From contig JANTQF010000034.1 of NCBI GenBank assembly GCA_032988165.1, positions 1 through 64,000 of the forward strand: a stretch of DNA of 64,000 bases, read 5' to 3'. This stretch comes from Emmonsiellopsis sp. PD_33. Lineage: Eukaryota; Ascomycota; Eurotiomycetes; Onygenales; Ajellomycetaceae. Positions 24,833-35,542 of this stretch are shown here, in pieces; within the stretch, counting starts at the first letter, position 1; the number at the start of each line of letters is the position of its first letter. The position numbers were made by a program, and so were the translations under genes. A model generated the notes under the pieces. That model did not search any database. It was not told the origin of the DNA and was given only the letters and a program-made list of their open reading frames with translations.

Positions 24833-26189
24833 TCAGAGCGTCGCAGTCGAAAAATAATAGTTATCCCAAAGGTATTCGTAGTCTTCAACAATACCACCGA
24901 TTAAGCCGAGCAGAGGCTTGCCTTGCATTTTGCTCGTGATGCTTTGCAGCCAGGCCCTAAATTTGATATTAGTTTCCGGGTTATTTCGATCATCGCCGAA
25001 GGAATGAAACAAGGGAACATACTTTGTGATATTTTCATAAAATGCACCCCTCATCGTCCACCAGCCCAATCCCCAGCCTCGTTTCCGAAGCTCCTCCCTC
25101 TCCAGTGCAGTTAACCCCCGCAAACCACCCGCAACTCTCTCTCTAAAGTCCTTCTTCGCCAGTTGTCTACATCCGTACTCCATACCAAAGCCAATAAGCC
25201 ACGGCGTCCAGTTGTTCTTCTTGCCGCGCCATCTCTGCAGCGCCATAGCATAGAGTAGTGGTCTGATGATATATAACACCTCCGCAAGTTGGCCTTGGCC
25301 CGTGACACGGTGGAGAAGAGTCTTGGGGGGTTTAATGTCATCGGCAGTAAGGACTCTGGATATAAGGTAGTTCGATATGTCGCCTACGTCCGGTAGGGTA
25401 GGCAGCGATAGTCCAGTCCTAGGCATGGTCCAGCTTAGGCCCGAAGATCCGTCACTAGGAAGTTCTGGATCATCCCAATCGGCACTTTCGTCCTCTTCCT
25501 CTGGGCTCCTTGGGTCCACTTCTCTCTCGGGTAAAGGCGGGTTGACCAGCGGCCGGGAGTTTGTGAGACGAAGTAGAAATAGTCGACAAAACGCTTTCAC
25601 ACCTTCGATGAACACAACGACGCGCCACCGGATTTTTTCCCCGCGGCGTCGCGCAATCATTTCCCAAAGTAGTTCGGTGTATTGTATCATCTGTAGAGTC
25701 AAGGCCACGCGCCTATATAGTGATGACCGCGCGGACCAGTATTTCGTGTATCGGGCATGAGGGGTAGGGTTCGGACGGGAGATGGTGGCAGGAAGCCGTG
25801 AAATAACGCGCGCAACGAGGGAATCATGGTATAAGGAAAGGAGCTGAACGCCGGAATGAACTGCGAGCTGGTGTTAGAAGTGTAACGGATTCATTGCCGT
25901 TGGTCAGGTTAAGGGGTGTGGGAGCTTACGGGATTCTGAAGCCAGTTCAGATTCTCGGAACCGGCCTGGTGGTTAAGCAACTGATATTAGCGCGAGACGC
26001 AATCGATCATGAAAGAAGAAAGAATAAAATCTTACCAGGAATGATATATGTCAATGATCTCAATGCAGACTCGATCTGACTGACGGAGCTGGAATTCTTG
26101 GTGACAAACTCCTCGTACAATCCTACTAGCTTTCCCGGCTGGGATAACGCTGCGGGAATCTGTCCCTTCGCCTGCTTTAAAGACTCCAT
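24833..26189 (-). CDS. pex16: Peroxin 16 (peroxisomal membrane protein Pex16)
   Basis: Three exons (26036-26189, 25930-25965, 24833-25860) give 405 aa. The middle exon is only 36 nt, and both junctions restore the conserved reading SALRSLTYIIPG, then RFRESELASES, then LHSGVQLLSLYHD. Pex16 is an integral membrane protein that acts with Pex3 in inserting peroxisomal membrane proteins and forming peroxisomes. Recognisable blocks include LYEEFVTKN near the N-terminus, MIQYTELLWEMIARRRGE, and the C-terminal LIGGIVEDYEYLWDNYYFSTATL. Several hydrophobic stretches (VVVFIEGVKAFCRLFLLRL) fit membrane association. It is transcribed towards RNase H2A, with 226 bp between the ends. Confidence 0.94.
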
Positions 26190-26654
26190 CTTGATGTGAC
26201 AATGAAAAGGCCAGAACAGACCTTATCCTGTCGAAGAAGGGGGTATATGGATAGCGAGTGAGGTTGTTGCTGGCATGGATGGGCTGGCCGACGACATCAT
26301 GATCCCCACGTGACGTGTCGCTCCCGATGCCGAGGCTCTCGGTGGCATGGATCCAGACCTCATCTCCTTTTTTATTCATCAAGCCAAGCGAAAGGCATGC
26401 CCGGAAAGATTGAAAACATGAAAACAAGGGAAGGTATTCCCAATCGGCTCTATTAGCATTAAAGGAGGGTTCCGCTATGATTGTTCTTCAAGAATGACCC
26501 ATTGCATAAGTGAGCTTGATGAATTTTTGTTGTTATTATAGAAATAAATCGACGTACACGCAGCAATTAATCAGGTCAAGTAGTAATACTAACAAGAGCA
26601 CGCACGCATTGCAATATCCAACAGAATAAAAAATACATCTACTCATCCCGCAAC
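26190..26654. other. Intergenic region between Pex16 and the Sae2-type gene
   Basis: This 465-bp region is the Pex16 promoter plus the 3' end of the next minus-strand gene. The part at about 26,500-26,640 is AT-rich. Nothing else is recognisable. Confidence 0.5.
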
Positions 26655-28859
26655 TCATTCATCCGCAAACTTCCACAGCCCGTCAGGTCTCATGGCTTCC
26701 CTATATATCTCCGCCAGTTTCTCTTGTTCGGCCTTCTCAGCTTCCTTCCTATCGCGCTCCAACTCTTGAGTACTGGGCATATCCGTGCGCCAAAATCCAG
26801 GGGGAGATCGAGCTCGGTCATGAGCATGTCTATGCTTGCCGAACTGATTGGCAAAATGTCTCGTTCTCGCGTCGAGAAGTAATTCTCGTAGCTCCTTCTC
26901 CGTCATCGTTTTTAGTACGCCTTTATTGTTCCCGAGATATTCATCAAGAACCTGTCGGTCTTCCTGATCCAAGTATTCCAACGATACGGTTTCTTTACCG
27001 TCGGCAGTCCCAAACCCCTTGAGCCTTGCCATTGCCCGGAACCCTTGTCCACAGCATTCTGGACGTACACAGCCAGGAAGACACTTTCTCAGGCTTTTCC
27101 TGCGGACTACTTCGTCGAATGCGTAATCAAGTCCCTGGTTCCTATCTGGATTGAGCTTGAAGTGCTCAAAGCCGAGTCGATGAAGTGGCCTTGCCCGAAG
27201 AGGTTCATTCTCTGGAGAAGGGAAGTAATCGCCTGCAGGAGAGTTTCTTGTGGGTATGGAACCACGTAGGCCATCCGAGAGAGGGGTCTTTCGAGCGGAT
27301 ACGTCATTCATCCCATCTCCCTCTGACTGTCGCGGACGTGCGCCGCGTCCTCTTTCGGGCATGGGCGAAGCAGGTTTAGGCGATGAAGCACCAGATCCCT
27401 TTTGAGGGGTTATGGAAAGCCTGGGCTTTGGGCGGGGAACGCTTCCAAGGAGATCTTCCAAGCGACTGTGGGCTGGAGATTTGGCGTTCTCGGGTTTTGA
27501 ATTAACTTGCAGTTTGGCTGGAGTTAGGTGGCCCTTTGACCTCGAATACCTTTCCTCCCCAATGTCCCCATCTTCCGCAATCAAAGGTACTGCCTCAGCC
27601 CCGCGAGGATCATACCTCCTTCGTTTCGCGGATCGATTTGGGGTATTTTCTTCAGGTCTGTGGGCGATAACGGCGTTATTATCTACTGGCTGGAGAGCCG
27701 CCCGACGCTTAGTTCCGCTTGTTAGTTGCTGCTCGCCCACGCTAGAGAGTCCCGGGTTTGAAACATCCCGATCACTGAAAACGGCAAAACGGCAATTCTG
27801 TGGCCGAAGAGGGGTATGGCGAATCGGCTCCGGTGCCATATTATCATGGTTTTCAAGCTCGTTCGACCTCGACTTCGCCTGATAATCATTAATTATGCTC
27901 AAGACGTTCTCGGGGGGGCTGCTCGACGGAGGCTCGCTTTTTACAGCGACTGGTCGATTAAAGCTGCCAGTCTCAGTAGGCTTTGTGAGAGTGATTATGG
28001 TTGGGTGTAATGGTTCTCGATGATTTCTTCTCCCTACCGGTCTCTCTGACACGACAACTGGGGTTCGAGGGGAAGAAGAAATCGGGAACATGCGTGTTTC
28101 AACAGCACATCTAGGATCCTGGGACTGTGTCGACGCCAAATCTGAGAAGTTCGATGGGGAATCGTCGGGTTGCCGTTTCGCTCGAGAGTTTTGAGTAGGT
28201 AGAGTTGGTGATTCAGGATCTGAACCTCCATGTTGCGTCACATCCCCCTCGGACGATTTAAATTCGGTTCCATCATCCGAGGGCCAACTCGTAGTTGGAG
28301 CAGGTTCGGATGCCCTATCCAGCCGTCCAGAATGGGATTGGTTCAGCGAAGGTTGTAGAGAAATGGTATCGGCCCTTTGAAAAACAACCTTCTTTCCATG
28401 GACATATACATCAAATGCGTCACGTTCAAAGCAGTTATTCCACGATGAGACCTTCTCCTTGCAACTTTTTAGCCTCTTCTTCAAAGTGAAAAAGGACTCA
28501 ATAAGACCACTATTTTCTGAGAAAAGATTCTCATATCGCTTTGCCAGGTGTGTATAATGTTCGTAAGGGACAGACCCGGGGTTCTCTCCGTTTTCTTTAT
28601 AGTCGCGGATAACCAAGTTCGGTGCATATTGCTGTCGGCTCTCGAGTAGTTTCTTCTCCAATCCACCATCACCATCCCCTGTGTCGACGCTTTCTAGATT
28701 CTGTCGCAGATCTGAATTCTCTGCTTCCAGGGCCTTAACCCGCGATGCCTGTTCCTCAAGACCCGCGCGAAGAGCTGCGTTTTGTTCCCTCCACTGTCGC
28801 CATTGGCCGACAAGGCGGCCAACCTGCTCTGCGAGGTTGTCGAAGTCGGCGTCCTCCAT
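26655..28859 (-). CDS. DNA end-resection cofactor, Sae2/Ctp1/CtIP family
   Basis: A single exon encodes 734 aa. The family stimulates Mre11-Rad50-Nbs1 endonuclease to start resection of DNA double-strand breaks. The first 60 residues form a heptad-like coiled coil (AEQVGRLVGQW to ENSDLRQNL), expected to tetramerise. A second helical segment is at about 100-140. The centre is disordered and rich in Ser/Pro. The C-terminal domain carries a Cys cluster (KCLPGCVRPECCGQGF), then HRHAHDRARSPPGFW. This corresponds to the RHR DNA-binding motif and the CDK site before Gly-Phe-Trp (Ser about 685). I chose the ATG at 28859 (MEDADFD); the frame upstream has only a GTG. It is head to head with the F-box gene. 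Confidence 0.9.
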   Translation of the reverse strand: MEDADFDNLAEQVGRLVGQWRQWREQNAALRAGLEEQASRVKALEAENSDLRQNLESVDTGDGDGGLEKKLLESRQQYAPNLVIRDYKENGENPGSVPYEHYTHLAKRYENLFSENSGLIESFFTLKKRLKSCKEKVSSWNNCFERDAFDVYVHGKKVVFQRADTISLQPSLNQSHSGRLDRASEPAPTTSWPSDDGTEFKSSEGDVTQHGGSDPESPTLPTQNSRAKRQPDDSPSNFSDLASTQSQDPRCAVETRMFPISSSPRTPVVVSERPVGRRNHREPLHPTIITLTKPTETGSFNRPVAVKSEPPSSSPPENVLSIINDYQAKSRSNELENHDNMAPEPIRHTPLRPQNCRFAVFSDRDVSNPGLSSVGEQQLTSGTKRRAALQPVDNNAVIAHRPEENTPNRSAKRRRYDPRGAEAVPLIAEDGDIGEERYSRSKGHLTPAKLQVNSKPENAKSPAHSRLEDLLGSVPRPKPRLSITPQKGSGASSPKPASPMPERGRGARPRQSEGDGMNDVSARKTPLSDGLRGSIPTRNSPAGDYFPSPENEPLRARPLHRLGFEHFKLNPDRNQGLDYAFDEVVRRKSLRKCLPGCVRPECCGQGFRAMARLKGFGTADGKETVSLEYLDQEDRQVLDEYLGNNKGVLKTMTEKELRELLLDARTRHFANQFGKHRHAHDRARSPPGFWRTDMPSTQELERDRKEAEKAEQEKLAEIYREAMRPDGLWKFADE

Positions 28860-29260
28860 TGGGTACTTCACCCACAGTAGAAGACAAGGACCATGGCAAC
28901 CAAAGAATCAACTCAATATAGAATACGCCGACAGCAACGAAAATAAAAATAACAAGATTGTAGACACCGTGCCGTGACCATGTAATACCACAGACCTCTG
29001 AAGTCCATCGATGGTTGAACCAGCAGACGCGTCAAGACGCGACACTGATAGTTACGAGTCACGTGGAGATAAGAGGGTGCTGATAAATCGGCTGAAGTCA
29101 TCCATCCATGCTCCACCGCTCCAGTCTTATGAAATTGAAGGGGGAGAAAGGGCAACGAATAACGTTTTATTTTTATTCTTATTCTTTTGGCACTCAGTCT
29201 GAGGAATATATGGACATGCCATCTAACGAGCAATAATTTCAATTGATTTCACCTATCGAA
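28860..29260. other. Shared divergent promoter, Sae2-type gene / F-box gene
   Basis: This 401-bp segment lies between two divergent ATGs. It includes a T-rich stretch near 29,165-29,190 on the F-box side. No specific regulatory site was recognised. Confidence 0.5.
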
Positions 29261-31040
29261 ATGCCAAAGCGCCATCATCCTCAGGATGTGCCACCAGAGG
29301 CTCCGCCCACCAAGCGGATGCGACCAGATAAACCTACATCGCGGGATCTTCTATCGGGGTTGAGTGACGAACTTGTACTCCATATTCTGAGCTTCCTTCC
29401 TACACAGACCCTGAGTCTTTGCCAGAGGTACTTACATACTCTCCGCGGGATTGTCCGATACCTAGTAATCTCACCTGGCTTATTCTAGACTGTCACGTCG
29501 ATTATACGGACTCGCAGGCGATTCAGAGCTCTGGAAACAAAAATACTACTCACGCTGGGTATGGCCCCGAGCGCGGCGAATCCGGCATCTCAAGGCTTCT
29601 GGCCTTTCAACAGCAAAATCCCCCAGCTCATCGTCAAGATCAGCTCGGTGGCTTGGCCATGAACACCTGATCGAAAATCAGGAGAATACGGATTGGAAAA
29701 GGCAATATCGCCTCCGACACAACTGGTCCAAAGGCTCCTGTCGAGTTACAGAGCTTGAGGTCGCTCAACCTTCGATCCCACCCGTTTTGGTCAGACTATG
29801 CAAAGGGGTAGTGTTTACTGCCGATGCGAGTAACGGGCTTCGGGCGTGGACAACCAAGGACCCAAAATCGTGTTTAGCCTACCTCTCGTTCTCTGACGGA
29901 TCCGGCACAATTGAATCGAATTTAACGCCCACCTCGATTGCGGTGGCAGCGCAAGATGATTCTGACTGCGATTTCGAGGTCACCGTGGGATTCGAAACTG
30001 GGGGTTATACGATATACTCTTTGAACTCTGAAGATGGGCACTTTGTTTTACGATTCACACATCCTCCGTCATCGAACGGAGCCATTATAGCTCTTGCATC
30101 AGCGTCGTCATATCTCCTCACACTGTCGCAGAACCAAACACTGTCGCTATATCAATTTTCTTCTGAAATCAACCACACGAGACAAGGAATCGACAAATCG
30201 GCGAAACTAATTTCATCTCTCAAATCCAACAACATCTTTGCTCCGGTTTCCTTGTCAATCCGGCCGTCATCGACTGACATCATTGCATCTATCGCGTATA
30301 GCTTCTCACGGATTGGCTGTGGCTGGTCTGTTGGACTCCAAGAACTCCGGCTGGACCAGGATGGGGAAAATCTAGGGTCTCGCCTCGCGACTACTGTAGA
30401 TCTCCAGTTTAACGGGAGCGCCTTCGATTCACTGGCAAGGACAAAAGGAAAATCGCGGCAGCGCAGCACGATTTCGGGACCTATAGATCGCCCGTTCATT
30501 TCTATGCCTCTCAGCCCGTCACTCTCCTACACACAGCCCCCAACATCACTGTCATATTGCCATCCCTTTTTACTCACATCTCACGCTGATAACACATTGA
30601 CGATGTACCTGGTGGTATCTACATCAGACTCACTCGGAATCAAAATCGGACGCCGGCTATGGGGTCATACATCATCGGTGTCTGGGGTCCAAGTCAGCGA
30701 TCGAGGAAAGGCGGTGTCAGTCAGTTCGCGAGGAGAGGAGATACGGATCTGGGAGCTGGAAGACATGATATCGTCTAGTTCAGCATCACGAAAAGCCGCG
30801 TTGCGGGATAGTAGTGTCCAAGTCAGTCCTGAAAAGGTTGGACGACGGCGGTCATTAGACCTGGGATTTGTATCTGAGGCGATTGAGCGACGAGGCGATG
30901 GTCTAGGGCTAGCATTGGAAGACATGTCCGATGAGCTCGCTCTGATGCGAGGATGGGTAGGATTTGACGACGAGCAAGTGGTGGTGCTCCGTGAACGGGA
31001 CCTGGGGACGCAGCTACTGGGCTGTTATGATTTTACATAG
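29261..31040 (+). CDS. F-box and WD40-like protein (putative SCF substrate receptor)
   Basis: Exons 29261-29427 and 29489-31040 (61-nt intron, donor GTACTT) give 572 aa. The F-box is at about residues 27-70 (DLLSGLSDELVLHILSFLP, then across the intron LSRRLYGLAGDSELWK). This motif normally binds Skp1 in SCF ubiquitin ligases. The rest has beta-propeller character: blades such as GVVFTADASNGLRAW and a clear C-terminal WD40 unit (LWGHTSSVSGVQVSDRGK to IRIWELED). There is no signal peptide or membrane segment. An overlapping antisense ORF is a shadow. It resembles fungal F-box/WD proteins in general, but I cannot assign a specific orthologue or substrate. Confidence 0.85.
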
Positions 31041-32505
31041 TCTATCTCCGTCTCATCGGGAACGGATCTGGATATCTAATGCATGTGCTGTGTCTAATAA
31101 TACTGGCCAAATATAAGAACAGTCCGCTGTTGAAAGCATGCCGCGTATATTGCAAAATATAGCAGCATCGCGATGGGGAATGGTAGGAGGACAGTGAAAA
31201 GCCGTAGACGAACAAGTTGTCTATGAGGGGATAATACTCCCATTCTCCGCACCGGCCTAAAATATAAGCAGCATCGCTGAGGGGGAAGACGACATTGCGA
31301 TGGCGATTGATACAAGCCAATATTTATGCCTGACGCCATGCATGTCCGTGAGGGGGTACTGGCGAATGGGCATGGACCCCGACCTGGCCTCCCCGCCTGT
31401 CTCCAACGGCACCGACTTGCCCGACGGCGTCCTCTGTACGACGGCGTCACAATGCAGGATGGGCCGGCCATGGCAGGGGATGTCGATGGGCACTGAGCAG
31501 TAGGCAATTGGGAGCTATGTGGCGTGGACCTTGGGGACGGGGATAGGGATAGGGATGGACGGATGGGAGGACCTTGGGGGAGGGAAGGGCATTATGTATT
31601 TTATTATTTTATCTTATCTGGCTGGCTGGCTGGCTGCTGGTTCTATAAGAACAGACGTGTCTCCCGCTTCTCGGGGATAAATTAATGTTTCTCTTTTTCT
31701 TCCTTGACTCTGCCCTGTGCTTCCCCGATGCTTCAGTCTGGGGTTTATTACCCAGCTGCCCGCCCACTCCCTGGACACCCACTCGCTGGCATGTATCCGT
31801 ATCTGGGTGAGACGCCGGGCCACCAGGAGGCGGATGGAGCAGCCGGTCGAGTCAAGGGGCAGCAATGGCAGGACGGAGATCCAAGATTGCCGTGCAGCAG
31901 ACACTGAATGAGCCAGCAGCAGCCAACAGCAGCAGCATCCAGCATCCAGCAGAGCAGACCGCCTTCGCTCCCGCCGACACTCGGCTAGCTGGCCAACTAC
32001 AGCTAACACCTAACAAGTAACTAGTCAGCAAGAAAAAGAAGGAGGAATCGGTGTGTGGTTGGCGTTGGGGTTCGCCTCTCGCGGGCCCGTGACTTGGCTA
32101 ACTAACTAACTGGGACGGAGCAGAGCCGCCAGCAGATTTTTCGACCACCCAAACCCAACCTCGCCCAACCCTCTTCTCTTCTCTCTCTTCCTCCATCCTC
32201 ACACCACACACCCCCCACCCCCCGTCCCGTCTCTCAGTCCGCCCGATTGTCCTGGTACGTGGCCTGCTCTCCCTCTCCTGCCCGTGCTGGCCGTGGCTGG
32301 GGCTCCTCCCTGCGCAGCATGGCCCCTCGCTTCGAGCCACAGCGCCTCCAGCTTCCCCGCATCGCACTGTGCTGCATTTTTGACATTTTCCCTCCCACCG
32401 TCTCTCCTCCCGGCTGACAAGATCTCCCTCCCAGAACCCGTCGACCACACACTCTCCCCGACCCTTTTCAGTCCTTATCTACACATCCCTCTTCTCTCCG
32501 TCAAA
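31041..32505. other. Long upstream region and pyrimidine-rich leader of the zinc-knuckle gene
   Basis: This 1.46-kb region has no supportable gene. A CTGG short tandem run lies at about 31,615-31,637. Related short segments (tata.gcagcatcgc) occur near 31,155 and 31,262. From about 32,150 to 32,505 the plus strand is strongly C/T-rich, with almost continuous CTCTTC and CCC stretches, typical of the promoter or leader of a highly expressed fungal gene. Overlapping Ser/Pro/Leu ORFs there are products of this composition. Confidence 0.5.
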
Positions 32506-33769
32506 ATGGATTACCAGTCCGGTGGCCGTGGATGCTTCAACTGTGAGTTCTGTCCGCCTTCCTTGCCGCCTGCCCTTGCTTCTCCCCCCCCCATGGTCGC
32601 CCTGCCTCCTGGGCCTGTCTTTTCCTGCGATAATCTCCTGTCTGCTGCTCTGTGTCTCTTGTTGTCCTCTATGGGCGCTGCAAATCTGCTTCGTGTGGCT
32701 TCAATGCCGTTGCTGTGACTCCGTTTGGCAATTTTGCTACGCTTTCCACCACCATTCCTCCACGGGGCCTTTTTGCCACTGGCTGCTTTTTTTTCCCCTC
32801 TCTCGTATCCCGTGCTCAGCTTGACTGTCGATCAAACCTTCGCTGTTGCTACATTCGTCCAAGCCTATTCTGTGCCTTGGCCATGGTTGCTAACATTGTT
32901 TACAGGTGGCGATGCCTCTCACCAGGTTAATATGTTTTGCGCCCTGTGGATTCGTGGATGGCATTGATGTGTTTTTTTTATGTTCTCATTAGGCTCGTGA
33001 CTGCCCCAAGAAGGGAACCCCTACCTGGTAAGATCCCCACTGCCCTACTTTGCCGTATCATTGTCTAACTGTCTTGTCTAGCTACAACTGCGGTGGTAAG
33101 TCGCTAAACTCTAGCTCAATGTCGTCGCATAAGAAATCGAGATTCTAATATGGCCCTTTCGCGCTTTAGGACAGGGACACGTCAGTAAGTTAACCACGCC
33201 GTACCCTGACACGCATCGCAGTGGGTTTAGCTAACCCTGTTCCAACTTTTAGGCCGCGAATGCACTGCCGCTCCTAAGGAGAAGTCTTGCTACAGATGCG
33301 GACAGGCCGGACACATCTCCCGTGACTGCACATCTGCCCCATCCGGAGACAGCTACGGTGGCAGCGGAGGTTTCGGTGGAAATGCCGGAGGCCAGGAATG
33401 CTACAAGTGCGGCCAGGTCGGACACATCGCCCGTAACTGCTCCCAGGCCGGCGGATACAGCAGCGGTGGCTACGGTGGCGGCTATGGCGGCGGCGGCGGC
33501 TATGGCGGTCGCCAGCAGACTTGCTACTCCTGCGGTGGATATGGTCACATGGCTCGTGACTGCACTCAGGGACAGAAGTGCTACAACTGTTTGTGATCCC
33601 GTTTTCACTTTTCTTTCTCCCCGCTTCTGGAAATATCTAACTCGTCTTTCTTTTTCAAGGCGGCGAAGTTGGCCACGTCTCCCGGGACTGCCCAACCGAG
33701 GCCAAGGGTGAGCGCGTCTGCTACAAGTGCAAGCAGGCCGGCCACGTCCAGGCTGCCTGCCCCAACTAA
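32506..33769 (+). CDS. Seven-zinc-knuckle nucleic-acid-binding protein (CNBP/Gis2/Byr3 type)
   Basis: Seven exons join in frame to 188 aa: 32506-32542, 32906-32925, 32993-33027, 33082-33095, 33170-33184, 33253-33588 and 33660-33769. Exons 2-5 are only 20, 35, 14 and 15 nt. The product is almost entirely seven CX2CX4HX4C zinc knuckles (for example CYNCGGQGHVSREC and CYRCGQAGHISRDC), separated between knuckles 3-5 by two Gly/Ser/Tyr-rich linkers. Family members (yeast Gis2, fission yeast Byr3, animal CNBP) bind single-stranded nucleic acid and associate with mRNA and translation. Introns fall inside knuckle codons, which supports the joins because every knuckle is restored exactly. Knuckle 1 reads CGDASHQARDC, where Ser replaces the usual Gly before His. 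Confidence 0.94.
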
Positions 33770-34536
33770 AGAGTGTTTACGGGAAGCGAGGAAATTGTGT
33801 TCCTTCCACCATATCAACGCTGGAAGGATCGCTTGGTCATGACCCGGAGATGAGATTTTCTTTTATCATGAGATATGCCTTTACTGCAACGTTCGACGCA
33901 CACAACACCGTACCTGGCTTTGGTTACGTCAAGGAAGAATCGATAGGGAAAGCGCAAGAATTCTAAGGGACGAGTAAAAAGGAAAGCAAAACAGGCGCTT
34001 ATTTGCATGATCGGAATTTCATGGTTGCATTTTTTTTGTATTATGATCAAACATACATCATCCCTGATATCTTTTTTCTTATGTTATCCGTTTTTCTTTT
34101 TTTAAGTTACCCATAGGGCTCCTTACGGGCGAGAGAAAGAGAAAGAAAAAAGGAAGAGGCTACCATTAATTGGGTGCACATTTTTTTATTTCCTGTTGCA
34201 TTCTACTTTTTATAACTCTGGAACTGCGGCGGGGAAACATCATTGGTTCCTTATTGTCTTTTCTGTTTTTCTATCGCCCATCCCACATCATTGAAGGGAA
34301 AGTAACATATATTGTGTATGGGGTCAAGTTCGCTGGTCGCATTTATTTCTCTCTTCCTTTTCCTCCGGTTCATCTATTCCCCTACGACCGGCCCCCTTTG
34401 GCAAAATTTTCTTCCATTTGCATTGGTATAGCTGCCTGCATTTTTCTTTTTTTTCTATTCTTTTTTTTAGCCATCAGAATTCCGGCATGGTATACAAATA
34501 TCAAAATTGAGGGTTTTCTTTTTTTTATTTAAAGAA

Positions 34537-34630
<94 letters not shown>

Positions 34631-34632
34631 TA
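34537..34632. repeat. (AAT)32 trinucleotide microsatellite
   Basis: This is a perfect uninterrupted AAT/ATA/TAA tract of 96 nt. It lies about 770 bp downstream of the zinc-knuckle stop codon, in non-coding DNA. It is the longest perfect tandem repeat seen in the window and is likely polymorphic in length between strains. Confidence 0.98.
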
Positions 34633-34837
34633 GATGAGAGTGGGTTATATTATATGATATCTCTTGAACTGATATGTATCAACTGCCAAGAGCTCAGTAG
34701 GGCGGGTATGTATGTACCTGATCGAGACGGTGTGGGTAGTATATGTAAGTAGTTTGTTGAAGATTGCACTCCAACAAAAACTAAAAGAATGCCATTTCTG
34801 TTTCCTGTCCATCTCAGATGCCTTGCGCACTACATCT

Positions 34838-34857
34838 TAGGTAGGTAGGTAGGTAGG
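34838..34857. repeat. (TAGG)5 tetranucleotide run
   Basis: Five perfect copies of TAGG are followed by a degenerate copy. The run is in non-coding DNA, about 200 bp after the AAT tract. Confidence 0.9.
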
Positions 34858-35542
34858 TTGGATGGGGTTGATTGTTTTTAAGAGAATGGATACCTTCTCT
34901 ATTTTTGTTTATTCAGTTGCCAGTGTAATGTAGTATTTCATGTCACTGCCAGACGGATTGTTTATTAGATAGATATGATATGTACAAGGTGGGTTAACTC
35001 TTACGGGGAAGTGGGAGGATATCGTTATCATGCTCTTGTGTTTAGGGCATTTTAAATGAACTCTCATAAAAAGGAAGTGAAGCAGGCAAAATGATCCAGG
35101 GCAGAACTTAGAAAAGAAAAAGGGGAGAACTTGGCATAGTCAGTCAAGGGGAAAAGGAAGGAAGGAAAACAGAAATTGTGATAGTGGTGAGATGGTTGGG
35201 GTTAATACTATAGCACTCTCAGAAGCAAAATATGCAACTAATACAATTATGCATTTCTTTTTGAAATTTCAGATATATCCTGGGTGGGCGGTCGGGGTAA
35301 ATGGTAAAGGGGTTAGATTGTCGGGGTGCGCGCGGCATTGTGATTTAACGGGAGCGAATGGTCCATCAAACAGTTGAAGAGGAGACTTGGGGTTTCAGGG
35401 GGTAAAAGAAAAGCAGAACAAAGAGGGGAAAGAAAGAAAAGTAGAATAGGTCCAAATCGTTACCTTTGCTCCACCCAGAGGGGGTTTAATAGCCAAATAC
35501 GACGCCGATGCCGATGAGGAGTGCCATTGCCCTCCCACTCTA

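Larger units (their letters stand above)
33770..35542. other. Convergent intergenic region with microsatellites
   Basis: This 1.77-kb region lies between the 3' ends of the zinc-knuckle gene and the UIM gene. It is T-rich just after the first gene and contains an (AAT)32 microsatellite and a (TAGG)5 run, annotated separately. Short ORFs at 34,170-34,532 and 35,192-35,377 do not look coding. Confidence 0.55.

Noticed and set aside
31300..31507. Possible small gene downstream of the F-box gene
   Set aside because: Frames are open on both strands and no start context, intron or homology supports either.
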